Source: Aquatica leii
Taxonomy: Eukaryota; Arthropoda; Insecta; Coleoptera; Lampyridae
Length of the DNA stretch: 64,000 bases
Reading direction: 5' to 3'
NCBI GenBank assembly: GCA_035610365.1
Contig: CM069436.1
Location: 91,141,912-91,205,911 of the forward strand
Below the pieces are notes generated by a model. The model was not told the origin of the DNA, searched no databases, and saw only the letters and a list, made by a program, of their open reading frames with translations. Positions within the stretch are counted from its first letter, which is position 1, and each line of letters starts with the position of its first letter. The translations under genes were made by a program, and so were the position numbers. This document shows positions 55,278-64,000 of this stretch, piece after piece.

Positions 55278-57417
55278 TATAAAAAAAATTGCAGCGTGGA
55301 TCCATTACCAAATCTTAGCGTCAACTGAAAGCACATTGGAGACTCTACATACTACGCTTGTTTACAAGAAGTTTTGTACTCTTACAATATGTTCTAATAA
55401 TTTTACTTAACATGGCATTTATAAATAAAATTTTAAAAATTTAAAATTACTGTAATATATTGCAGTTTTGATTATTTCGATTAGTATTCGTAGAATTGCA
55501 TACAAAATCATTATTATAATCTATGATCGACAAAATCTTTGATTATCACTTATATTTTTTAAAAACCAGCAAATTAAAAACAGTGTAAGATGTTGTAACA
55601 AAGATTTAATTAGATTTATATTTTAAAACCTTTTTAATATTATAATTTAAAAACAACAATTGTATGTACAAGTTGAAATATGCAAAAAAACAGTGACAAT
55701 TAACATGATTTTAAACGTTAATTTCAAATTCATAGATAAGCGAGAAGTTGAAGAGACACTTTAATACATTAATTGATAAATGCTTAGATGACAAAGTGCT
55801 AGCAAATACTAACGAACCGTTATTTATATTTTAAACTTAGACGTTTTTAAACGTTCTTCAAACTTTTGTTAATATACGTACTATGTAAATAAAACGCGTA
55901 GTGTAGATGAAACCTTGGATTATGTAAAATGTAAAACCTCAGCAAATTTATCATGTAAACTGACATAATTGTTTCACTCCATACTAATAATTATAAAGTA
56001 TGTTAATTTTAATAAAGCAAATTTATAAAGTGCCAATTATTTTTAGTAACGTACTCTGTATTTTTCCTAATAATTTTTTTATGTTAAATATGAAATATTT
56101 CAGACATAAATTGGCCATTACTGCAAGTTTATAAATTGTATATGTAAACAATTTCAAAAACATCAATTATAAAACCATTACGTAGTCATTATTGCAGTTT
56201 TTGTTCTAAAACAAGTTGCGTAAAAACAATTCTAAATCAATATTAAGCTCGGCCGCACAAAGTTATGATAATTAATCTTAATCAGCATCTACAATAAGCT
56301 AACCGTAATAATAAAATAAAAACTTTATTCAAAGCAACATGGCGTTAAATAAACGATAACACTAAGCACACTTTAATTTGGCACAATAGATCCAAAACAT
56401 TCTCTACGAAAGAGAAATAATTACTACTAACAAATGTAAAGGCAGTAGAAATCGTCATTACAATAAAACATAAAACCAAACGACTGTATTTGTGGAATTG
56501 ATTAGCGATTAATAACAGTAAAGAAGAAATCGGAGAATGCATTACACTTTTCTTTACGATCTCTGTAAAATTCGAGTGCTTTTCAATATCTTTATCGCAG
56601 TTTGTTAGAAAAGGGTCACGGACGTGCTAAGTGCAGATGTGGGTATTTGGAATTATTAACAAATGCATTAAAGTAAAGTTATGGAACTAAACTTGGAATT
56701 TCAAAGTAGCAAAGGAAATTCAAAGAATATATGTATGTTTAAATCTATTGTTGTACGTTTTTTATATAAAATCGTATAAAATAAAATGCAAACGTTACGT
56801 TTTACATAAGATAATGTTTTGTGTCCATTTTATGGTTTTTTTTTTGCTAATAGTCAGTAAAAACTTTAAGTTTACTTAATAAATCAATTTGTTTTTGTCC
56901 TGTATTCTTTGTGTTTAATATTTAATAAGATTATCAGAGTCGTTGACAACGTGTCTACTAAGAGAATCTTCTAAGTAATGATGGTGCTTCGTGCTACTGA
57001 AAAGCCTGCGTGCACGTGTGTTGGTGATTGAGGACAAGTATTGCGTACGCGTTTGATGATTAGTTACTTTACGTTTGCCTTGATGATAGAATAATAAATA
57101 TATTTAAAAAATCATAATATAATCATTTTCGTGCACAAAATATTTGGCACTAATAAAATTCAATCGTATTTTAAAATAGTTTGCCGTTTTGATGGAACCT
57201 TAAGAAAAACGTGTATTACTTGAATTACCGATGGTACATGTACGGCAGATATGGAAATTTGTATCGAATACAGAAAAGCTTAACAAAATATTACATTGTT
57301 ATAGTTAAAACATGGTTCTTCAAACCGGATAATTTATCGGTCCTTGGTGGTTATAGTTTGCTCAAATAGATAGTTCGCTACAATTAAAGTTTATGGCAGC
57401 ATTCAAACATGCACAGT
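55278..57417. other. 2.1 kb without a supported gene
   Basis: AT-rich spacer between the two gypsy-type elements. Minus ORF 56345-56542 is a chance ORF. No clear repeats noticed. Confidence 0.4.
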
Positions 57418-58699
57418 TGTTACGTGCATAAATTTAAATAATGCATTACCCTGTATATCAGTTTAATTAAAAATTACTTTTATATTTCTCGACGCCATCT
57501 ATCGGGTTCGTTGGTCACTTTGTATTGAGTAGACGACATCCGGTGACAGACCGGCATTTTGACTTTAACATCGTGCATGTTAGTACCTATGTCTGCGTGA
57601 ATTGAATATCGTTTTTCAAAAATCATCCACGTGTTGGGACACGATGGAAAATAGAAGTCTTCTGAATTAAATTGATTTCATCGACGCAGAGTGAGTGGTT
57701 TTGTTCTTTCTTTAATTAAAGGTAATTTTTATGTCTTTTGTTAGCGCCATGTGCTACCTCCATGAATATGGGTATTCTTATCGTTACCTAAAATCCTCAA
57801 GGGAAAATTATAATCGGAAGCGGAAGATCCTAATTACTGGATACGATTGAATTCTATTCGGAGGCAATAACATAACCTTGATGACTATCACCTTGTTCGG
57901 AAGATCCTAATTGCTGGATACGATTGGATTCTATTCGGAGGCAATAACTTAACACCACCATAGACGGAAAATTAATGTAACAGCATACGATAAGTGTCGG
58001 TTCGATTACTGTTCCTTTAAATGTGTCTTTTATCTATAGTTTGTGAGTCGCCAGGTAGACACGATTATTTTTCAGGAAGTTTAATTGCAGGAAGCCAGTA
58101 GGAAACACGTTTTTCTGAAGGTAGCCCTGGAATTTTGGTAAGTCAATTTTTTTTGTTCTTATTTATTCGTGGTCGCTACGGTGAACATTCACGACTTACT
58201 ATATTTACTAATTGTACGTGCGAATTGACTTGTTGCTTGTGATTGTTACTCAATTAATTTAAGTAAATGACTTATCGCTTGCTGCTTATATACACAGTCA
58301 ATTATTATTATTAATGTTACTTATTGATAAAGTTTTATATATGTTACACTTTTGTTTGACGTGTAGTGTAAGTTGCCGATTCTGCTGTTATTCTATTTTG
58401 TATATTCTCGCTAGTACCTACTTAGATTTGGCTATTTAACTTTTACTATATTTATTGTGATGGAGCAATTAAAGTACAATTGTTATTAACGATTTAGTTT
58501 TCCTTTTTTTCGTTTCTTTCAGCAGTTACGAACCTAACATCTTGTTACAAGTGATACCATTCTGTTGTGAGCAAACAGAAGTTACTTTGGGATAAGCTCT
58601 GGCGCCCTTAAATATATTTAATGTATCTAGGAACCCCCTCTCTCACCGACGATTGTGAGTTGGCCGTGCAGGTTCGTAAAATACCTAAAACTTGTAACA
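57418..58699 (+). repeat. 5' LTR (1,282 bp)
   Basis: It starts TGTTACGTG and ends TTGTAACA, inverted TGTTAC/GTAACA ends. The first 418 bp equal 63583-64000 except at 57604 (G against A) and 57769 (T against G). An internal ~55-bp segment starting GGAAGATCCTAATT is duplicated 77 bp downstream (57822 and 57899). A diverged relative is the solo LTR at 43529-44896. Confidence 0.9.
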
Positions 58700-58701
58700 A
58701 A

Positions 58702-58719
58702 TTGGCGACCCAACTTAAT
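58702..58719 (+). promoter_or_regulatory. tRNA primer-binding site
   Basis: TTGGCGACCCAACTTAAT begins 2 bp after the 5' LTR. TGGCGACC-type sites are typical for tRNA-primed minus-strand synthesis in gypsy-type elements. The tRNA species was not determined. Confidence 0.75.
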
Positions 58720-59246
58720 GGGGCTCGATTTTCTCATATCGAATTTCTCATTTCACTACATTTCTTTTAGCTATTTTCTTTAATTGTGATTAGCGTAGGA
58801 TTACTGGTACTCATAGGTAACTTATACTGTTGAATTTCTCTCGATTTAGTGTGTGCGATCATAAGTTCTTCTAGCTTTATTGATTTCTGTTATCTTTTCT
58901 TAGTCTTACGTGGGTTCGATTTTACTTTGCTTTCTTTACTTAGTTATTGCTACTAGACTTGACGTCTGAGTTACTTTACTAACTTTTACTTTTGTTATTT
59001 TCTTTAGTGCTGCAGTTTGACTGTAGATTAGCACTTTGCTTACGTTTCTTTTAATCGGACCTTCGCTTTGATTTTTGGATTGACTTGACTACGTCGATTA
59101 ATTTTTTTCCTATTGGTTTAATTACTGGGTAGTGATACTGCTGGTACTTACTATTATTTTGAGTTCTTGTCAGACACGTGGTGGCAGTTTTCCGTCGTAA
59201 TTGACTGCTTTGGTTAGTTTCTTGTTTACTTGTTATTGTTTTAGCT

Positions 59247-60599
59247 ATGTATTCTTCAGATGAAGAACCACCACTTCTTACTTCATCAGACTCTGATTCG
59301 GAAATGAACTTGGCTGATTGGAATATTACTTTATCTGGTGAAGATCCGTTTGTACTAATGGAGTTTCTTATTCGGATTGATGAGTTGTGTTTGTCTCGTG
59401 AAGTTTCTCAGCACCAACTTTTTCTTTCAGCTTCTGATGTGTTATCAGGTAAAGCTCTTCTTGTGTTTAGAAGTAGACGACATACTTTGCGTTCTTGGAA
59501 TGAGGTTACTGCGATGCTGAAAGCTGAATTTCTGCCTGTAGATTATGATGAACGGTTAATGGATACTATTCGTAATCGAGTGATGGAACCTAAGGAATCT
59601 ATTGTGATGTACGTTGCTACTATGCAATATCTTTTTATGCAATTGTTAGAACCAGTCTCGGAGAAGACGCAGTTAAAAATCGTACGCCGCAACTTGGCTC
59701 CATTGTATCAATCTCATTTTGCGCTGGTGGATATTACATCTTTTTCTCAATTGATTTCTTTAGGCAAAGGTTTGGAGTCGAACTTTAATCGTAGCAATTC
59801 CCGTAGTCTTATAACATCCGAAAGGAATGACTTACTTCTAGAATCATCTGTGATTAATACTGCTACTCCCGCAGTTTCTGTTAATACGGTTGCTGATTCT
59901 CTTACTACTCCTTCACTTCCTTCTTCTATAACTGCTGAGTCAAATACTTGTATGCACTGTCGTTCTAAAACTGAGAAACTTGTACGTCCTGTTCGTTCTT
60001 TAGCTTCTCTTCCTCCAAATTTTTCTTCAGTTTCTAGGATTATTAGGCCTACTACCGATCCTTGGTACTTAGGTTTGGTTTCTAAAGTTTCTGCTTTTCC
60101 TCGTCGTTTCTCTCGTTGGTGTCTTGTAAAAGGTCTTCTATGTAAACGTGTACGCATATCTTCATCTGACTCTTGCGTGTGGAAATTAGTTGTTCCTTCG
60201 GACCAACGCAAACAACTAATCCACGATCACCATCTTCCATCTGAGCGTGAACACCGCAGTGTTAGGAGTACGTTAGAAGCTCTTCGCTATCACTTCTACT
60301 GGCCTCATATGAGACCCAAGGTTGCTGAGTTCATACGTCACTGTTCTTGTTCGACCGCACAGCGAAGCAATCCTATTAGGTCATGTCACGGTTTGCCAGC
60401 AACGAGGAAGCTTTCCAACACTGGTGTAGCTACAAGGTCTACGCGTCTACATAAAGATCGTACTATTTATCCGGATGTAAAAGCGGCTTCTATTGCTTTT
60501 GCATCTCCTTCTTCAGCCGCTTCTAATTATTCTTTGTTGTCTCCCTCCTCTAATCGTTCTCTTCGCTTTCATCGGCGTCGCAAGCGTCGTAAGTGCTAG
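59247..60599 (+). CDS. Gag fused to integrase zinc-binding domain (450 aa, intact)
   Basis: An uninterrupted ORF from ATG 59247 in the expected gag position. Residues about 25-180 are a gypsy-type gag core (DPFVLMEFLIRIDELCLSRE, SWNEVTAMLKAEFLPVDYDE). Residues about 181-260 are a Ser/Thr-rich linker with CMHC, a possible remnant of a zinc knuckle. At about 271 the sequence jumps to the start of integrase: DPWYLGLVSKVSAFPRRFSR, WKLVVPSDQRKQLIHDHH and YHFYWPHMRPKVAEFIRHCS, the HHCC region. Its last pair reads HCSCSTAQ instead of CX2C. The tail is Ser-rich and ends HRRRKRRKC. Protease, RT, RNase H and the catalytic core are deleted. It could package element RNA and bind nucleic acid but has no catalytic domain. 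Its intactness beside near-identical LTRs suggests it is retained in mobile copies. Confidence 0.85.
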   Translation: MYSSDEEPPLLTSSDSDSEMNLADWNITLSGEDPFVLMEFLIRIDELCLSREVSQHQLFLSASDVLSGKALLVFRSRRHTLRSWNEVTAMLKAEFLPVDYDERLMDTIRNRVMEPKESIVMYVATMQYLFMQLLEPVSEKTQLKIVRRNLAPLYQSHFALVDITSFSQLISLGKGLESNFNRSNSRSLITSERNDLLLESSVINTATPAVSVNTVADSLTTPSLPSSITAESNTCMHCRSKTEKLVRPVRSLASLPPNFSSVSRIIRPTTDPWYLGLVSKVSAFPRRFSRWCLVKGLLCKRVRISSSDSCVWKLVVPSDQRKQLIHDHHLPSEREHRSVRSTLEALRYHFYWPHMRPKVAEFIRHCSCSTAQRSNPIRSCHGLPATRKLSNTGVATRSTRLHKDRTIYPDVKAASIAFASPSSAASNYSLLSPSSNRSLRFHRRRKRRKC

Positions 60600-61065
60600 T
60601 TCGCTTTTTGGGCTTTCGAATTTCGACCTTTGCTATTCTTTTGGTTCTTTTCTTTCGGTTTTGGTGGTTCGAGTCTCTGGATACGTCGTCGGTATCTTGT
60701 TGGTTGTAGCTGGGATGCTACCCAATTGTTCTTCTCATATTGCTGTCACCGATTTTCTTTTCTTTGCTTAAGTTTCTAGTGTTTTTGGTTTTGGTTGCTT
60801 TCTTCTCCATCTTACTTCAGGACAGACTACCTTTCCGTCTGTATATATTTATATCCGCTTAGTCGGCATTTTTGGATCGGTACGTCATATATAGAATTCT
60901 CTCTTCTGCTTTTGGATTTGGTTTTTTCTTTTCTTGAGTTTTCTATTCCGCTCGTCGGCATTAAAGTCGTGAAGTATATTTTCCAATTTGGGACAGCAAT
61001 TGGTACGCATTCGTTCTATAGCTAATTTTGATACATTTTCTCATCCCTTGTTTTTCGATTTTTTT
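60600..61065 (+). other. Pyrimidine-rich non-coding spacer
   Basis: T/C-rich sequence between the gag-integrase stop and the tandem array. Open frames here are hydrophobic artefacts of T-rich DNA. Confidence 0.5.
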
Positions 61066-62300
61066 GGGCGGGTGGTTGGGCATTGAAGAGCTGGTCACTC
61101 CCTTTCGTTTCTTCTACGGAGAGAAGAACGAATCAGACTCTTACATCTTGTCTTAGCTTTCTCCGTCTGTTTCTTTTCTGCCTTTCTTGTTTTTCTTACT
61201 TCTTATTTTTTTTCTTCTTCTTGATTTGTTGATCACCTACATGCCACATCTCTTTCTTTCTTCTTCTTCCTCCTAAAGATTCGCCCTTTAGGGCGGTTGG
61301 TTGGGCATTGAAGGGCTGGTCACTCCCTTTCGTTTCTTCTACGGAGAGAAGAACGAATCAGACTCTTACATCTTGTCTTAGCTTTCTCCGTCTGTTTCTT
61401 TTCTGCCTTTCTTGTTTTTCTTACTTCTTATTTTTTTTCCTTCTTGATTTGTTGATCACCTACATGCCACATCTCTTTCTTTCTTCTTCTTCCTCCTAAA
61501 GATTCGCCCTTTAGGGCGGTTGGTTGGGCATTGAAGGGCTGGTCACTCCCTTTCGTTTCTTCTACGGAGAGAAGAGCGAATCAGACATTTACATCTCGTC
61601 TTATCTTTCTCCGTCTTTCTCTTTTTATCCTTTCTTGTCTTCTCTACTTTTGATTTTTTTTTCCCTTTTGCTTTTTAGGGCGGTTGGTTGGGCACTGAAG
61701 GGTTGGTCACTCCCTTTCGTTCCTTCTACGGAGAGAAGAACGAATCAGACACTTACATCTTGTCTTAGCTTTCTCCGTCTGTTTCTTTTCTGCCTTTCTT
61801 GTTTTTCTTACTTCTGATTTTTTTTCCTTCTTCTTGATTTGTTGATCACCTACATGCCACATCTCTTTCTTTCTTCTTCCTCCTCCTAAAGGTTTACCTT
61901 TAGGGCGGTTGGTTGTGCACCGTAGGGTGGTCTCTCTTTTCATTCTTTTACGGGGTGAAGAATGAATCAGGCAGTTACATCAAGCCTTATCTTTCTCCGT
62001 CTTTCTCTATCTCTTATCTTTTCTACTTTTTATTATTTTTTCTTCTTGGGTCTATCTATCTTTTATTTGTGCCAACCAGTATTCTTTCTTTTGCTTCTTT
62101 TTATGGTTCGCCTCTTAGGCGGTTGGTTGGGCATTGAAGGGCTGGTCACTCCCTTTCGTTTCTTCTACGGAGAGAAGCACGAATCAGACAACTACATCTT
62201 GTCTTATCTTTCTCCGTCTGTCTCTTTTTTTTTATCCTTTCTTGTCTTCTTTACTTTTGATTTTCATCCTTTTCTTTTGTTTTTTGGGATTTGTCTTTAG
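61066..62300 (+). repeat. Six-unit tandem repeat array
   Basis: Units start at about 61066, 61291, 61514, 61678, 61903 and 62118 (spacings 225, 223, 164, 225 and 215). Each opens GGGCGGTTGGTTGGGCATTG, with CTCCCTTTCGTTTCTTCTAC and GGAGAGAAGAACGAATCAGA, then a pyrimidine-rich body ending in TTTCTTCTTC. Units 4 and 5 have small losses and substitutions. Between units, CGCCCTTTAGGGCG forms a 5-bp stem with a 4-base loop (before units 2 and 3). It is non-coding. Confidence 0.9.
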
Positions 62301-63566
62301 GGCAATTATCTCTTTTGCTTTTTCTTGTATCTGGATTTGTTGCTTGAATACTTTCTTTGTATTTTCTTTTAGTAACTTCTTTCCTTAGTATTCACGCAAC
62401 TATGGTTCTTTTCTTTTGCCTTTCTTTCTCGGTTACTTCTCTCGTTTTATTGGATCTAGGGGGTTTGGTTATGTTGTTATTAGATTGAAGCTTGGGATAG
62501 ACTACAACGTCGCTTCTTGTACTTTGTACTTCCGCTAGTCGGCATTTTTGATGTTGTTAGTCACCGTTAGGATATTTCTTCTCTTTGGGTTTCTTTTGCT
62601 CTTGGGATATTCTAATCCGTTCTTCGGCATTTACGTTCCAATGTGACATCCCAACGCAACGAGCACTAACTCACGATGTTCTATTGGGCAAGTGAAGTTT
62701 TCTGGGCTTTATTAACTCATACTTTCTTTTTTTTTCTCTCCTGGGTTTGTTTGAGGTTGCATTGAAAGCTTTTCTCTCTGCTTAAGCTTTGTTTTTTTCC
62801 TTGGATTCACTGCCGTCATATCATTTTTCTGTATTCTCTTCTTTGATAATTCTCTCTTTTGCTACATTAGGATTAGTAAATTATTCGTTTGGCTGTGTAG
62901 GTCTGAAACTTTGTTACAGTCCAACACAGTGACCGATGATTGACAAGTGTTTGTTTAGCAACTGATAGTTCTTACGTTCTCTTCTTTTCCTCTTCTTTCT
63001 TTCCTTTTCTTCGAATTCTAGTTCTGGGGATTATTAGTACTTGGGATTTTGGGTTACTTTTGTGGGACCATTTTGAACGATGGTTTTGTACTTAAGGGTT
63101 GGGGTTTAAGGGGATTTTGGGGCTACTTAGTCCTGGACGCTTGTCTAAACTTCTACCTTTCCTATATTCTTTTCTTTTCTCTGGAATTCTTTTGATACTT
63201 ACGTCCTTACTGTATTGGGTTACTGATTGTTTGTACCTTATTTTTTGGTATCGCTGTATGCGCTTCGGAAATTAGTAAACCGTGTTGGTATTCTTCTTTG
63301 CTTTTAGATCAAATTACTCTTGGTTTCTTGGAGATACCTTTCGCTTCGTGCGCTTCTGTTACAGTTTTGGTTGTCGGCATTCTTAAGATTCTGGAAAATC
63401 TCTGTCTCTGCTGTACTTGTGGTAATCTGATGAGATTACACGGGGTTGGGTTTCTTGGAATTGGGTTGGTTTTGGATTTTAGGGTTCTATCCTTGGCGTA
63501 TGCCTAAATTTCTGTCTTCATTTTAGCTTTTGTTTCGTTATCTCCGCTCCACGCTTTTATCTTGCT
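62301..63566 (+). other. Pyrimidine-rich 3' non-coding region
   Basis: T/C-rich sequence to the polypurine tract with no recognised ORF or repeat. A short 69-codon ORF (63298-63507) has no domain. Confidence 0.5.
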
Positions 63567-63577
63567 GGGGGGGGGGG
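63567..63577 (+). promoter_or_regulatory. Polypurine tract (G-run)
   Basis: Eleven consecutive G residues followed by AATTC and the 3' LTR start. This is the usual position of the plus-strand primer; a pure G-run of this length is unusual. Confidence 0.6.
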
Positions 63578-63582
63578 AATTC

Positions 63583-64000
63583 TGTTACGTGCATAAATTT
63601 AAATAATGCATTACCCTGTATATCAGTTTAATTAAAAATTACTTTTATATTTCTCGACGCCATCTATCGGGTTCGTTGGTCACTTTGTATTGAGTAGACG
63701 ACATCCGGTGACAGACCGGCATTTTGACTTTAACATCGTGCATGTTAGTACCTATGTCTGCGTGAATTAAATATCGTTTTTCAAAAATCATCCACGTGTT
63801 GGGACACGATGGAAAATAGAAGTCTTCTGAATTAAATTGATTTCATCGACGCAGAGTGAGTGGTTTTGTTCTTTCTTTAATTAAAGGTAATTTTTATGTC
63901 TTTTGTTAGCGCCATGTGCTACCTCCATGAATAGGGGTATTCTTATCGTTACCTAAAATCCTCAAGGGAAAATTATAATCGGAAGCGGAAGATCCTAATT
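63583..64000 (+). repeat. 3' LTR, truncated by window end
   Basis: Starts TGTTACGTGC and matches the first 418 bp of the 5' LTR with two differences. The remaining ~860 bp and the flanking target duplication are outside the window. Confidence 0.9.

Larger units (their letters stand above)
57418..64000 (+). mobile_element. Young non-autonomous gypsy-type LTR element (cut by window end)
   Basis: 5' LTR 57418-58699, primer-binding site at 58702, one gag-integrase fusion ORF (59247-60599), a tandem repeat array (61066-62300), a polypurine G-run (63567-63577) and a 3' LTR from 63583. It lacks protease, RT, RNase H and the integrase core. The LTRs differ at about 2 of the 418 comparable bases, indicating recent movement. 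The missing enzymes must have come from an autonomous relative; the gag is in the same broad family as that of the element at 46745-55277, but the LTRs differ. Confidence 0.9.

Noticed and set aside
61066..62300. CRISPR-like array
   Set aside because: Units are long, contiguous and eukaryotic in context, without the short-repeat/unique-spacer pattern.
60493..62388. Series of hydrophobic plus-strand ORFs that could be read as membrane proteins
   Set aside because: They arise from T/C-rich tandem repeats in the element's 3' non-coding region; frames are inconsistent between repeat units.
1..64000. tRNA, rRNA, bacterial operons, ribosome binding sites
   Set aside because: None was recognised; the content and retroelement types are those of an animal nuclear genome.

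Overview
The window reads as AT-rich arthropod (most likely insect) nuclear DNA made almost entirely of transposable elements. The evidence is eukaryotic: Penelope-like, Jockey-like, Ty3/gypsy, BEL/Pao, Tc1/mariner, hAT, piggyBac, Mutator-like and Transib sequences, plus one broken fragment resembling the insect muscle nesprin MSP-300. I see no intact host gene, no tRNA or rRNA gene, no CRISPR array and nothing bacterial. I cannot name the species. All family calls are from motifs read by eye.

Layout. 1-1940: decayed hAT element on the minus strand. 2868-4065: decayed piggyBac transposase. 5052-6138: two copies of a ~530-bp tandem unit with unusual palindromes. 6780-7556: foldback. 7893-12010: a small inverted-repeat element split by a nearly intact Penelope-like element (PLE, 7929-11694). 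12145-15300: PLE debris and a Tc1-like transposase pseudogene. 15411-16330: a BEL/Pao 5' end joined in frame to a piggyBac C-terminus. 16470-17000: an inverted-repeat element with its own decayed ORF. 18180-20805: LTR, Mutator-like and LINE pieces. 24042-29528: a Tc1/mariner element with long inverted repeats, itself invaded by a foldback and a ~1.6-kb LTR. 31407-37508: a broken MSP-300-like coding fragment between two ~1.4-kb direct repeats.

The most informative region is 37509-45300. It is one Jockey-like LINE that has taken three nested insertions: a 193-bp TA-flanked MITE, a 3,182-bp Transib transposon and a 1,368-bp solo LTR. Across the Transib and solo-LTR sites, dropping the insert and one target duplication rejoins recognisable LINE protein in frame, which fixes those boundaries to the base; the MITE site rejoins cleanly but beside a stop. 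Transib is the superfamily related to the RAG1 recombinase. Here both element ends carry the exact V(D)J heptamer CACAGTG, and one end has a nonamer-like ACAAAAATC exactly 23 bp away.

The right end holds two gypsy-type elements. 46745-55277 is an old element whose pol is split by a solo LTR-like insertion. 57418-64000 (cut by the window end) is a young, non-autonomous element: its LTRs differ at about 2 of 418 comparable bases, its single ORF fuses gag to the integrase zinc-binding domain with everything between deleted, and its 3' half is a pyrimidine-rich tandem array.

A recurring theme is a hammerhead-ribozyme-like motif (CTGAWGA, stem, GAAAC) in the PLE terminal repeats and in several foldback structures, suggesting that the foldbacks are inverted PLE termini.
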